From positions 70,750-134,749 of the forward strand of contig DBYJ01000026.1 of assembly GCA_002309805.1 (NCBI GenBank): a DNA stretch of 64,000 bases, given 5' to 3'. Shown here piece after piece: positions 7,661-17,117 of this stretch. Under the pieces are notes generated by a model. The model worked only from the letters and a program-made list of their open reading frames with translations, was not told the origin of the DNA and did not search any database. Numbering within the stretch: position 1 is the first letter of the stretch; each line of letters begins with the position of its first letter. This DNA comes from Bacteroidales bacterium UBA1189. Its GTDB lineage: Bacteria > Bacteroidota > Bacteroidia > Bacteroidales > Bacteroidaceae. The translations under genes and the position numbers were made by a program.

Positions 7661-9006
7661 TCCCAGAGGGATTCCCAGTTGTAAACGCGATAGAAATAGG
7701 GACGGACGTAGTCGGCACTACCAGGATAGGTGAAATTGTCGGCTGTAGCAGGTGCCGTCTGCGAAGTGGAGAGCACCAGTTCGCCTTCACGTGAAAGGGC
7801 GTTATGGAGAGTGACGCGGGTGAGCGTGTTATACGTCTGCGGGCCTTTTTTCTCGAGGCGTGAGGGTATTACGCAGAGAGTCTTCACATCAGTGAAGGGG
7901 CCGTAGGGCGTAGTTGAACGCCAAATGAGCACATCTTGTTTGTTTTGGTATGCCTGTCCAACGAGGTAGTAGTATCCGCTGCGCTTGAGCACCTGCGGAT
8001 GCTGGCAAGCGCCGTTGTTAGAAAGCATACTAGAACGCATGGCCACCTCGTCAGCATTAAGACCCGTAGCGGTTGTAGGTGCGGTAGTAGTCCATACAAT
8101 GTCACCGTCGATGTTACGGACGCAGTATTCCCAAGTGGAAGCAAGGTCATAAGTGGATGTACGTGCCACAAGCACACCATTGATACCGCTCAACTGATAG
8201 GTGCAGTAGATGTAGTTATGCCCATCGTCGTCGCGCAGAAGACAGTTGTCGTAGCCAATCATGTTTTGCATCAGGTCGGGTTGGAGCGATTCCTCTGTAA
8301 GGATACCATCAGAACTAATGGAATAGGTAGCCAGATAAGTAGCCTCTCTACGTGAATTGGATGTTTTATAGCATCCGTAGAGAACCTGTATCTTGCCGTC
8401 TTTTTCGGATGCCAATGCCGGCGCCAAATAGCTCTTTGTGGATTCTGGCGTAGCGAGGTTTTCGCCCTGATAGTAGTCGTCGGCCGCGGGGTCAGTAGTC
8501 TGAACGAGAGGATTGAGTTCCTTGAGGTCCTCGGAGGCGGGATTGCCTATGGTTCCGTGGGCAGACGTTTGCAAGAGCAAGCTATTGCGTACCGAATTAT
8601 TGGTGGAAAGACGCGCACGAGTAGCCGCATCGACAACGCCGAAGTAACTGTCGCGTGCCAGCCAAAGGATTCTATTACCCGACAAGGAAGCAGACGACAG
8701 CACATCGCCTCCATTCCAGCCAAGAGTACGACTGAAGAGAGCATTGTAGAGCTCGTCGCAATAGAGGAAGATATTATCGCTATTTTGACCGACGTTCATG
8801 ACGGGCGTAAGCTGCCAGGAAGTATCTATTACTGGCTCTTTGAAAAAGACTACCGAATCTTCCACCACATCATCGTAGCCGATAGCCGCAGACTCATAGT
8901 CGTTGCAGGAAACGAACAGGTCCAAGCTTAGGACTAAAACCAAAAACTTAAGAAAGTAATTAGTTATTAGAGAATAGTGATTAGATAAATGAATCATTTT
9001 CTTCAT
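7657..9006 (-). CDS. PUL surface lipoprotein, DUF5005/DUF4185-like propeller
   Basis: A 449-residue lipoprotein whose signal peptide ends LDLFVSC, lipid Cys at residue 34. The mature region contains the motif GNRILWLARDSYFG, resembling the W-x-GD-(S/T)-xLG strand of DUF5005/DUF4185 beta-propellers, and repeated strands such as YYLVGQAYQ and VLIWRSTTPYGPF, typical of five-bladed GH43/GH32-like propellers. The typical catalytic carboxylates are not obvious, so a glycan-binding role is as likely as hydrolysis. It is last in the SusCD operon, 21 nt after its neighbour. Its stop codon overlaps the CotH stop on the other strand, leaving no room for a separate terminator. An in-frame Met at 8997 is an alternative start. 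Confidence 0.7.
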   Translation of the reverse strand: MKKMIHLSNHYSLITNYFLKFLVLVLSLDLFVSCNDYESAAIGYDDVVEDSVVFFKEPVIDTSWQLTPVMNVGQNSDNIFLYCDELYNALFSRTLGWNGGDVLSSASLSGNRILWLARDSYFGVVDAATRARLSTNNSVRNSLLLQTSAHGTIGNPASEDLKELNPLVQTTDPAADDYYQGENLATPESTKSYLAPALASEKDGKIQVLYGCYKTSNSRREATYLATYSISSDGILTEESLQPDLMQNMIGYDNCLLRDDDGHNYIYCTYQLSGINGVLVARTSTYDLASTWEYCVRNIDGDIVWTTTAPTTATGLNADEVAMRSSMLSNNGACQHPQVLKRSGYYYLVGQAYQNKQDVLIWRSTTPYGPFTDVKTLCVIPSRLEKKGPQTYNTLTRVTLHNALSREGELVLSTSQTAPATADNFTYPGSADYVRPYFYRVYNWESLWD

Positions 9007-9027
9007 TATTATTTATCATTCTTGTAA

Positions 9028-10047
9028 TCAATTGTTGGTGATGCTGAGAGGTCGCATCAGCTCATAAACGAAATGCCACATTACCTCGGTAGGAAGTTTG
9101 TAGCGGTAGTTGAGCGTGAAGCTCTGCGTCTCGGGGTCATAGTAACTCTGCTTCCCCTCTATCTCGCCCACTTCAACGGAGCGGCTCGACACTTCCCATG
9201 TACGGAGCGTCACCTTCTGGCGCTTGACAAATTCGCCCGTAGGCAAACCTTCGACATAAACGGGAATGTCAAGGAGTTCATTGGGATGTACAGTCACGAC
9301 GATGCCGCGCTGGCTGATAATGGCAGGGGCAACGCTGTAGAACGTGCTTGGAAGGATGCGCACGCTGTGTTCATCTACTGGTACCAACGACTTAGTGGCA
9401 TTGATGACTGAGGCATCACCGGCTTCCGTAAAGGCACCGTCGGCCTCGCGGAAGTTCTGCTCGGTGCCGTCCATAGTAAAGTAAGTCGTGGATTTCGTAG
9501 TGGCGTAGTCGTTTTTCAGGTAGATGCGGAAGAGGACTTCACGCTTCTCGGGGGAAATCATATAGTCGGACACGGACTTGATGCGCAGAGGAATGTAATA
9601 GACATCATCGGGGCCGATGTTACTGACATTAACGCGGATGGGGAACTTCACGTAGGGTTTTTCGTTGTCCGCAGGCAAGGTAATGGTATAGTCGGAAATC
9701 GTGTAGTTCTTCTCATCGAGCTCCTGGGCGTAGTTAGCATACGCCTCACCATAAGTGGTACGGTTATAGGAGCGCAACACCTCGGGCCAATGCTCAAGCT
9801 CTACTTTCACGTCCTTCTCAATGGGAGTGGTACCACCAGCGTATATTGACAACCACCCTTCGGACATTTCACCGAACGTGTACTCCTGACCGAAGATATT
9901 GCTATTGTCGCTGACGATATATATTTCCTTACGATACTGTTCCTCGTCATAGAACTTGGCTTCGCAGCCCTCGATAATGACAATACCAAGAACTAAAACC
10001 AACACTCTGAAAAAGTGATCAGCAAAATGAATCGTTTTATTTTTCAT
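9028..10047 (-). CDS. PUL surface lipoprotein with BT_3987/DUF1735-type N-domain
   Basis: A 339-residue lipoprotein with a signal peptide ending VIIEGC (Cys at residue 28). The N-terminal beta region (about 40-165; KDVKVELEHW, NYTISDYTITLPAD, VYYIPLRIKSVSDY) has the pattern of DUF1735/BT_3987-like Ig domains found in surface glycan-binding proteins encoded after SusD. The C-terminal part (about 185-339) resembles BT_3044-like C-terminal beta modules. A glycan-binding role on the cell surface is inferred. It lies 36 nt after SusD and 21 nt before the propeller lipoprotein, consistent with one transcript. The signal peptide shares the LVLVLG run with the SusC and propeller genes. Confidence 0.7.
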   Translation of the reverse strand: MKNKTIHFADHFFRVLVLVLGIVIIEGCEAKFYDEEQYRKEIYIVSDNSNIFGQEYTFGEMSEGWLSIYAGGTTPIEKDVKVELEHWPEVLRSYNRTTYGEAYANYAQELDEKNYTISDYTITLPADNEKPYVKFPIRVNVSNIGPDDVYYIPLRIKSVSDYMISPEKREVLFRIYLKNDYATTKSTTYFTMDGTEQNFREADGAFTEAGDASVINATKSLVPVDEHSVRILPSTFYSVAPAIISQRGIVVTVHPNELLDIPVYVEGLPTGEFVKRQKVTLRTWEVSSRSVEVGEIEGKQSYYDPETQSFTLNYRYKLPTEVMWHFVYELMRPLSITNN

Positions 10048-10083
10048 AACTCTTTATTTCTAACGTATAAACAAGAAAACGCA

Positions 10084-12111
10084 TTATTTTTCCCATCCTG
10101 GATTCTGATCAAGAAGCGGATTCTTGCGAAGTTCGTTCAGATGAATAGGCAGCAACACCATCTTGGGCTTGAACACGCGCTCACGAATGGTGGAATACTG
10201 GATGATGGTAGGCTGATAGAACCCTGCCCACTCAGCCTGGTTGACGTTCAATCCCTGCAAAGGCTCGTTCTCCAGCTGCTCGACAATACCCCAGCGACGA
10301 ATGTCGTAGTAGCGGCGTCCCTCGTGGAACAGCTCTATACAACGTTCACGCTCAATAACTTCCTCGAAGGCATCCTCTGAAGCGAGTTCCTCGTCGGTGA
10401 CACCTGGCAGACCAGCACGGAAGCGGACTCGGTTGAAAGCACTTCGCATCTCCTCTTTGTCGCGGCTGACCTTGATGCCGTCGATATCCCATTCTTGCGT
10501 GAGGTGGTTAAGAGCCTCGGCATAGGAAAGCAGCACTTCGGCGTAGCGTATAATGGGGAATGTCTTGGTAATGGTACGAGCATTGTTGCCAGTACATGCA
10601 TCGCGTGGGTGGACGTACTTGCAACCCGTGTAACCCGTGATGTTATAGACATTATTGGTGGATACATTCGGACCACAGTTGGCACCCATATAGTAACCGA
10701 CGACAACGTCGTGCTTGCCTGTCTCGATGGTAGAAGACATTGTCCAAAGACGTCCGGAGAAACCGATGTTGGCATAGAAACGGGGCTCGCGGTTAGCGTA
10801 GGCAGCAAATGTGCCAGCCTTCAAGGTATAGTAGCGTGAGAGAATCTGATCCTCCTGGGTGATGCACGCCTTGTCATAGGGGCGGTTGAGGTAGGGATAC
10901 TCGGCGCTGGCATTGGATATATCGCGTCCGTCGGCCATATAGAAGTAATCGACCATGCGCTGGGGCACGCTTACGCAGCTGCTACCACCAAAACGCAAGG
11001 GAAAGATGTACCCAAGATGGTCGAGGATATTCTCCGTCGTTCCCCAAATAAGCTCAGGGTTGGTGGCTGCCACAGCTTCGCCCGTGAACTGCTCGGAATA
11101 GGAGCGGTAGGGGTCGATGCCCCCAGCACCGTTGGGATATGGAGCAGACGGCACGTTGGAAGGAAGGGCGGCTGTGTATTGGTCAGCATCGACGGTATAA
11201 AGATCATAGAGTTTCAAATCCATGACACGCTTGGCGGCAGCGGCAGCTACAGCCCATTTCCGTTCATCGTAGGTCTGCGAGACATAGTGTTCGCCATCGG
11301 CAGTACGGATGAAGTTTCCAAAAAAACGACGGGCAGCGAAGCCACCATTGAACAACGGGCTAGCTGCTGCTAGGCGGATTCGAGCCGACAAAGCGAGGGC
11401 AGCACCTGCCGTGGGAGCCGCAATCATATCAACGGGACGTGTACGGGGAAGGTTTTGAGCAGCACCCTCAAACTCGGTACAGATGTAATCGACACACTCG
11501 TCAAAAGTACCGCGGGCACGCTCATAGTAATCAGGAGCCTCGTTGCTGTTGAGCAGCTCATCCCCCATCAGAATCATGGGGCCTTGATTGCGCAGAATCC
11601 AATAGTAAGCGTATGCACGAAGGAAGCGGACTTCGGAACGGAACTCGGACTTCTCAAAGCTGTTCATGTCGGGGACGGCATCGATGTTCGTCAGCAGGGT
11701 GTTGCATTTGCGGATGATGCGATAGCAGTTATCCCAAACATTAAAGTCCCAATCCCATCCACCCATGGACGAGGCGGTGATATTATCGATGGTAAGGCTT
11801 GTGCCGGAAAACTGAATCTCAAGGAAACCGCCACTCCAGTTACCACACGACACAGCTTCGTCGCTGCCGGTAAGGCCAGGGGTGCTGCCGTAGTACCATA
11901 AACGAGCCTCTTTAGGAAGGAGCGATACGGCTCCATTATAATAGCGTTGTATGTTGACGCTGCTTGCAAAGATGGAGTCGGCCATGAAGGTGTCGGCGAA
12001 GTATTCGTCCACATTCAGGTAGTCGGCACATCCGACAAAAGATGATGCGCTGACAACTAGGGCCATTATCTTAACAAAAACACTTTTCTTCATATTCATA
12101 AGGCACTTCAT
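10084..12111 (-). CDS. SusD-like starch-binding outer-membrane lipoprotein
   Basis: A 675-residue RagB/SusD family protein, the surface glycan-binding lid of the SusC porin. The signal peptide ends ASSFVGC, giving a lipidated Cys at residue 28 from the first Met. Typical features follow: N-terminal helices with NCYRIIRKCNTLLTNID, FLRAYAYYWILRNQGP (the TPR-like FLRA motif), and the C-terminal helix signature RERCIELFHEGRRYYDIRRWG. The length is above the usual 500-600, as in larger SusD variants. The start at 12111 is 2 nt after the SusC stop; Met at 12093 (MKKSVFVKIM) would also give a good signal peptide. It acts with the upstream SusC gene. Confidence 0.92.
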   Translation of the reverse strand: MKCLMNMKKSVFVKIMALVVSASSFVGCADYLNVDEYFADTFMADSIFASSVNIQRYYNGAVSLLPKEARLWYYGSTPGLTGSDEAVSCGNWSGGFLEIQFSGTSLTIDNITASSMGGWDWDFNVWDNCYRIIRKCNTLLTNIDAVPDMNSFEKSEFRSEVRFLRAYAYYWILRNQGPMILMGDELLNSNEAPDYYERARGTFDECVDYICTEFEGAAQNLPRTRPVDMIAAPTAGAALALSARIRLAAASPLFNGGFAARRFFGNFIRTADGEHYVSQTYDERKWAVAAAAAKRVMDLKLYDLYTVDADQYTAALPSNVPSAPYPNGAGGIDPYRSYSEQFTGEAVAATNPELIWGTTENILDHLGYIFPLRFGGSSCVSVPQRMVDYFYMADGRDISNASAEYPYLNRPYDKACITQEDQILSRYYTLKAGTFAAYANREPRFYANIGFSGRLWTMSSTIETGKHDVVVGYYMGANCGPNVSTNNVYNITGYTGCKYVHPRDACTGNNARTITKTFPIIRYAEVLLSYAEALNHLTQEWDIDGIKVSRDKEEMRSAFNRVRFRAGLPGVTDEELASEDAFEEVIERERCIELFHEGRRYYDIRRWGIVEQLENEPLQGLNVNQAEWAGFYQPTIIQYSTIRERVFKPKMVLLPIHLNELRKNPLLDQNPGWEK

Positions 12112-12113
12112 GA

Positions 12114-15100
12114 TTAAAAGTTAAGTTGCATTTGCAGGGCATAGCGTCCGGTGAGAGGGTAAGCCTGTCCGCAGGAGGTTGCCTGCTCGGGGTCGTAGAT
12201 TTTCACGCTGTCCCACACATGGAGGTTCTCGCAGAGGAGCTGCAGGTCAATGGACTGTACTCCAACCTTGTGCATGAAGGCTGACTTCCAACGGTAATTG
12301 AGGCTCACTTCCTGAAGTCGCAGGTAGCGTGCATCGCCCATCCACCAAGTAGAAGGCTGCGTGTTGTTGACGTTTTGTCCGTAGTAGAGTCGCGGGAAGC
12401 GGGCGTTGGGGTTCTCCGTAGACGGGTCGCCGGAGTAATCGGCAGAAATCCAACGATTCTCCTTGTTGTAAGCAAGAGCAAGGACATTTCCGCGGAAGCC
12501 CTTGTTGAAAGGCATGTATCCATCGAAGAGACTGCCGTCGCTACCGCCGTAGAGGAAGTAATTGTGTCCCGTGCCGCGGAAGAGAATATTGAGCGTAAAA
12601 CCTTTCCAATCGGCTGAGGCGCCGAGGCCGTACATCAATTGCGGGATGCCTGCATAGGCAAAGAGAGGCACCATGTCATCGCTGTTCACCACGCCGTCAC
12701 CATTGACATCCTTATATTTGATGTCGCCCGGACGGAGGTTGCCGAACTGCGGAGGACTCATGTCGATGTCCTCCTGATTCTCGAAGAGACCGAGGGCGAT
12801 GTATCCGCGCTGCACGTTGTTGGCATAGCCGTTCTTTTCCAGATAGCGGTAAGGCTGGTTCGCCTCTTCCCAATTAAGAATTTTATTTTTCGAGAGAGTA
12901 AAATTGCCACGTAAAGTATAGCTGAAGTCGTTGCTCACCTTCTGGTGATACTCGAAGTTTCCGTCGCCGCCCCAGCTCTTCATGCTGCCCACGTTGCCAT
13001 AGGGCATACTTACCAAACCGACGTAGGCAGGCACTTGCGTACGCTGCTGGAAGATGGCGTCGCGGCGGTCGAGGAAGTAATCGACGGTAGCCGAGAACTT
13101 GTCGTTGAACAGGTGGAAGTCCATACCGAGGTCGAACTTCTTTGCCTTCTCCCACACGAGGTTGTCGGCACCGACCTGACTCTCGGTAATGGAGCCCGTT
13201 CCGCCCCAGATGGATGAGGATGTCTGGTCCTCGGAAATCAGCGTCAGATAAGGGAAGCGCGTGCTGGCAATCTGATCGTTACCTACCATACCATAAGAGG
13301 CACGGAACTTGAGGAAACTGAGCCAAGGCATCGAGTCCTGTACAAAACTATAGCTGGTGGGCACCCATGCAAGGGCCATCGATGGGAAAAAGCCATACTG
13401 GCGTCCGGGCTGGAAGTTCTCCGAGCCGTTCAGACCGAAGTTGGCATCGATGAAATACGTGTCGCGGAAGCCGTAGTTGAGACGTCCCGATAGACTCTGG
13501 TAACGCTTGGGAATGGCCGACATACTGCTACCCGCTCCCGTTTCGGCGGTGTCCTCAATATAATAATAAAGGAGAGCGCCCAAGCTATGTTCGTCGAACA
13601 CACGGTCATAGTTAACGCTAGTATTGAAGAAAATCTTGCGCCATGTCCACGCCGCCGAGCTATAAGCCACGGAAACCTCATTGACACGCTGCGAGAGGAT
13701 GAGCTTTCCTGTGGAGCTACGCTCCGAGGCCATGTAGAGCGACGGAATCTTGTAGCGGCTTTCGCCGAAAAGCGACTGCGTGTCGAGCGAGCCTTGTATC
13801 TTCGCCCTCAGTCCTGGGGTGACCATCGACAAGTCCTGATCGAGGCTCATAGTGACCATGTTGCGGAAGTTCTGCTGACGGGTGGTACCCGTGTAGTTCA
13901 GCAGGACGTAGGGCGAGATGTCGTCACCATCGTTCGTGGCAGGCAGATAGCCGTTAGAGTAGCGGAGCGGGAACATTACCGGCGTGGTCTTAGCCTGTGA
14001 ACTCCATATCCAGCCCGTCATGCTCACCGACGAATAGCCGCTACCCATGCTGGGGCGGTCGTTCACGGAGAGGTAGCTGGTGCCGCCAATATAGACCTTA
14101 GTCGTCTTTGTGAGGTTGATGTCGAGGTTCATGCGGTAGTTGTAGGTATTGTACCCGACGCCGCGCTTGTAGGGCGAGTCAGCCGCCATATTGTAGGCCG
14201 ACGATTCGTTCGACATGCCTAGCGAAGCAAAGTAGCGGGCGATGGAGCCGCCGCCACGAGCGCTGACGTAGTAGGTCTGCTGCAGCGAGGTGGGATTCAA
14301 CAATTCGTCTTGCCAGTCGACGTTAGGATAAAGGTCGGGATCGAGGCCATACTTGATGATGTCCATCTCCACGTTGTCGTAGATGGGATTCATGCCCGTG
14401 GCCACCGCAGCCTCGTTTGCCATCTCGGCATACTCGTAGGCTCCCAAAAACTGGGGCAGACGTTTCAGTTTTGATACAGTATAATTGGCACGTGCCGTAA
14501 TCATAAGTTTCTGGTCAAGACCACGCTTGGTGGTGACGATGACAACACCGTTAGCCCCACGACTACCGTAAACGGCTGTTGCCGCAGCATCCTTCAGCAC
14601 CGAGAAGCTCTCCACGTCGGCAGCCTCCACCTGGCTCAAATCACCCTCCAGACCGTCGATAAGCACCAGCGCGCTACTGTTGGCACCAAACGTACCGATA
14701 CCGCGCACCCAGAATTCCGAGATGTTCTTTCCAGGCTCGCCGCTTCGCCGCACGCCGATGATACCGGCCACACGTCCAGCTAACGAGTTCACGATGTTCG
14801 TGGCCGGCTTTTCCAGTGCAATAGGCGCTATGGTGGTGATGGCACCTGCCACGCTGATCTTACGCTGCGTACCCATACCGACAACCACCACCTCATCGAC
14901 GTTGCTTGTGCTCTCCTTCAGTTGGATGGTTACCGACGTCTCCTTTTTCTCCAGACGATGCGTCACCGATGTGTAGCCCACGTATGAGACCATCAGCACG
15001 TCGTACAAGTCAGCCTTGATGGTAAACACACCATCAGCATCCGTCACAGTACCGATGCCGGGCTTGTTCTGGATAGTCACCGTAGCTCCGATGACCGTCT

Positions 15101-15218
15101 CGCCCGTCTCGTCGATGACAAGACCTTTTACCTCAAAGCTCTCCTGCGCCCTTGCTACAAGAGCAAACGCACAACCGAGAACTAAAACTAAAACTTTTAA
15201 GAAGTGATTATTTTTCAT
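12114..15218 (-). CDS. SusC/RagA TonB-linked outer-membrane transporter
   Basis: A 1034-residue TonB-dependent transporter importing glycan fragments across the outer membrane. The signal peptide ends ALVARAQ. It is followed by a carboxypeptidase-regulatory-like beta domain (about 28-105; GETVIGATVTI, DVLMVSYVGYTS), the TonB-box-like region DEVVVVGMG (about 110-120), the plug domain (about 120-230; VLIDGLEG, VYGSRGANGVVIVTT) and a 22-strand barrel ending in an aromatic-terminated strand (YALQMQLNF). There is no N-terminal anti-sigma-interacting STN domain, so coupling to the nearby ECF sigma factor is not through the usual trans-envelope route. It lies 30 nt after the IPT/NHL gene and 2 nt before SusD, in one operon. 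Confidence 0.95.
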   Translation of the reverse strand: MKNNHFLKVLVLVLGCAFALVARAQESFEVKGLVIDETGETVIGATVTIQNKPGIGTVTDADGVFTIKADLYDVLMVSYVGYTSVTHRLEKKETSVTIQLKESTSNVDEVVVVGMGTQRKISVAGAITTIAPIALEKPATNIVNSLAGRVAGIIGVRRSGEPGKNISEFWVRGIGTFGANSSALVLIDGLEGDLSQVEAADVESFSVLKDAAATAVYGSRGANGVVIVTTKRGLDQKLMITARANYTVSKLKRLPQFLGAYEYAEMANEAAVATGMNPIYDNVEMDIIKYGLDPDLYPNVDWQDELLNPTSLQQTYYVSARGGGSIARYFASLGMSNESSAYNMAADSPYKRGVGYNTYNYRMNLDINLTKTTKVYIGGTSYLSVNDRPSMGSGYSSVSMTGWIWSSQAKTTPVMFPLRYSNGYLPATNDGDDISPYVLLNYTGTTRQQNFRNMVTMSLDQDLSMVTPGLRAKIQGSLDTQSLFGESRYKIPSLYMASERSSTGKLILSQRVNEVSVAYSSAAWTWRKIFFNTSVNYDRVFDEHSLGALLYYYIEDTAETGAGSSMSAIPKRYQSLSGRLNYGFRDTYFIDANFGLNGSENFQPGRQYGFFPSMALAWVPTSYSFVQDSMPWLSFLKFRASYGMVGNDQIASTRFPYLTLISEDQTSSSIWGGTGSITESQVGADNLVWEKAKKFDLGMDFHLFNDKFSATVDYFLDRRDAIFQQRTQVPAYVGLVSMPYGNVGSMKSWGGDGNFEYHQKVSNDFSYTLRGNFTLSKNKILNWEEANQPYRYLEKNGYANNVQRGYIALGLFENQEDIDMSPPQFGNLRPGDIKYKDVNGDGVVNSDDMVPLFAYAGIPQLMYGLGASADWKGFTLNILFRGTGHNYFLYGGSDGSLFDGYMPFNKGFRGNVLALAYNKENRWISADYSGDPSTENPNARFPRLYYGQNVNNTQPSTWWMGDARYLRLQEVSLNYRWKSAFMHKVGVQSIDLQLLCENLHVWDSVKIYDPEQATSCGQAYPLTGRYALQMQLNF

Positions 15219-15248
15219 CTTTCAATCTTCATTTTTCAATCCTCAATC

Positions 15249-16601
15249 TTACTCCACCGCCACGCGTCGGATAGCGTGGTTGTTGCTGTCGCCCACATAG
15301 AGCACATCCTCGTTGTCGATGGCAAGACCGCAGGGACTGTTGAACTTGGCCACCTCGCCTGTGCCGTTGACATAGCCCGCTTGCTGGGGCAAGCCTGCAA
15401 CGGTCGACACATAGCCCGTCTTCATGTTGATTTTGCGGATGCAATGATTGCCCGTGTCAGCCACGTAGAGGTTGCCCTCGCTGTCGCGGCACATCTGGTG
15501 GGGGTTCGAGAACTGTGCCTGATTGATGGGTCCGTCGAAGTACCCCGCCGTACCGCCGCAGAAGGTCGTACACGTCAGGGCGGTAAAGTCGAGCTTGTAG
15601 ATGCGGTTCATCTCGTCGACGGTGAAGTAGAGGATGTTCGGGTCGTTGGCATCGAACACCATGCCCCACGTGCTGCCGCTGGTGCTGCCGATACCCACGC
15701 CGCCATACACCTGCGTGAGGTTCTCGCCCAACGCCGTCTCAGGGTCGAAGCGAATCAAGTAGCCTCCGTACGAACGGGTGTAGAACTTTCCGTCAGCGGG
15801 GCACATGGCAGCCGTCCGTCGGGCAGCCCACGACGCCATGCCACCAGGGGAGAATTCCGTGTTGTCCCAGCTGATTTCGCCCTTGTTCATGGCCACCCAG
15901 TCGTTATCGGGGTCGTAGTACCAGTATTCGTTGTTGCCGATATTCGCCTGAATGTGATAGACTCTGTCATGCACATCGTCATAGACGTTGACCGGCACCG
16001 TCAGGAAGATGCCCAGCTCGTCGATGAGCTTCAGCTGGTCGGCCTCCTCGTTGGCGCAGTAGCGGTAGAACTCGCTGTCGTGGGTGTCGATTTCGAAGTA
16101 GATGTTCTTTCTGCTATCCACCGAGATGCATTGGTTCATCTCCGACGCAAACTGCGCCTCCGACAGGCTGATGGTGCCCGTGGGGTTGGACGTGGCGTTG
16201 GCGTCACCGCCGCAAATCGTCGTCACGTTCGTTTGAATCTTGTAGTCGAAGTAGCCGTCGAACGTGGCCTCCTGATCACCAATCTTCACCTTGATCACCA
16301 CATTTTCGCCGGGCAGTTTAGGAGCCAGTACCAGCAAATGATCGCCGCTGGCGCCAATCACGGGAGCCTGTTTCTGGTTGAAAAACACGCTCACAGCGTC
16401 CGCATTGTTCCCGAAGTTGCTTCCCGTCAGGATTACCTTTGTGGCAATGGGCCCACCCGTCGGGTAAAAGCTCTCGCAGACAATGGGTTTCGACGCATCA
16501 TAGTCGGGATAGCCTTCTACGGGTTTTTCGCACGCGGCGAAAAGCAGTACCGCGAATACTGCCGTAACCATCCAGGCTGTTGTTTTCTTGAAAGACTTCA
16601 T
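15249..16601 (-). CDS. IPT/TIG plus NHL-repeat lipoprotein, first gene of PUL
   Basis: A 450-residue lipoprotein with a signal peptide ending LLFAAC (Cys at residue 24). Residues 40-125 form an IPT/TIG Ig-like domain (VCESFYPTGGPIATKVILTG, SNFG). Residues 130-450 form NHL-type beta-propeller blades, clearest near the C-terminus (PHQMCRDSEGNLYVADTGNH, CIRKI, SPCGLAIDNEDVLYVGDSNN). IPT-NHL lipoproteins commonly lead SusCD operons and are thought to be surface glycan-binding proteins; the operon position agrees. Upstream lies the 516-bp divergent region to the ECF sigma gene containing a 21-bp repeat array, so regulatory sites for this operon must be there. Confidence 0.85.
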   Translation of the reverse strand: MKSFKKTTAWMVTAVFAVLLFAACEKPVEGYPDYDASKPIVCESFYPTGGPIATKVILTGSNFGNNADAVSVFFNQKQAPVIGASGDHLLVLAPKLPGENVVIKVKIGDQEATFDGYFDYKIQTNVTTICGGDANATSNPTGTISLSEAQFASEMNQCISVDSRKNIYFEIDTHDSEFYRYCANEEADQLKLIDELGIFLTVPVNVYDDVHDRVYHIQANIGNNEYWYYDPDNDWVAMNKGEISWDNTEFSPGGMASWAARRTAAMCPADGKFYTRSYGGYLIRFDPETALGENLTQVYGGVGIGSTSGSTWGMVFDANDPNILYFTVDEMNRIYKLDFTALTCTTFCGGTAGYFDGPINQAQFSNPHQMCRDSEGNLYVADTGNHCIRKINMKTGYVSTVAGLPQQAGYVNGTGEVAKFNSPCGLAIDNEDVLYVGDSNNHAIRRVAVE

Positions 16602-16694
16602 GTTTTTGCCAAACTAATATTCGATTTATAAGGAAACGATTTTCCCCAACCTTTCCCCTAAAAGAACCTATATATAATAAAGCGGAAGAAAAAC

Positions 16695-16806
16695 TTTTTT
16701 CGCCTGCGCTAATTTTTTATTCGCCTACGCTAAATTTTTATTTGCCTGCTCTGGCAATTTATTTGCCTGCGTTATTTTCTCATTTGCTTATACTCAATAA
16801 AGAGGG
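16695..16806. repeat. 21-bp heterogeneous tandem array D (5 units)
   Basis: GC anchors at 16702, 16723, 16744, 16765 and 16786 are exactly 21 bp apart. Units follow TnGCCTnCGCT plus a T-rich tail. The third unit (TTTGCCTGCTCTGGCAATTT) matches a unit of the array at 663-788 with one difference, although the loci are 16 kb apart. The array lies between the divergent PUL operon and the ECF sigma gene. Confidence 0.8.
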
Positions 16807-16930
16807 TTGTTGTTTAGATGAGTAATCAAATAATAAAGATTTAACTGATCTTGATAAATACATTTTCTTATCCAAACGAAAGACATGGCCTTTTCCGTTA
16901 AAACAAATGGGAAACCAACTTTAGAAATGA

Positions 16931-17051
16931 GAAAAAAGTAAATAACACAACACGAAAAGAGTCCTACTTTCAGAAATCCACTTCAAATATATAAAAATCT
17001 TATAATTAAATTATTAATTCTACTATACAACCATATTTTATTTACTTTTTC
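16931..17051. repeat. Inverted repeat GTAAATAA upstream of ECF sigma
   Basis: GAAAAAAGTAAATAA (16931-16945) and TTATTTACTTTTTC (17038-17051) form a spaced inverted repeat in very AT-rich DNA between the array at 16695 and the sigma-factor promoter. It may be a regulatory pair or chance in AT-rich sequence. Confidence 0.35.
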
Positions 17052-17086
17052 ACTTACTTTGCGATACAACTGATAGAGTAAAATAC

Positions 17087-17094
17087 TACCTTTG
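17087..17094 (+). promoter_or_regulatory. Promoter -7 box of ECF sigma gene
   Basis: TACCTTTG, the canonical Bacteroidetes -7 element, lies 24 nt before the ATG at 17118. Confidence 0.5.
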
Positions 17095-17117
17095 CATCGA
17101 AAAAACAATTACCACTC

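Noticed and set aside
15204..16631. 475-codon frame antisense to the IPT/NHL gene
   Set aside because: Long antisense frames are expected over GC-balanced genes here; the opposite strand has a clear lipoprotein with known domains.
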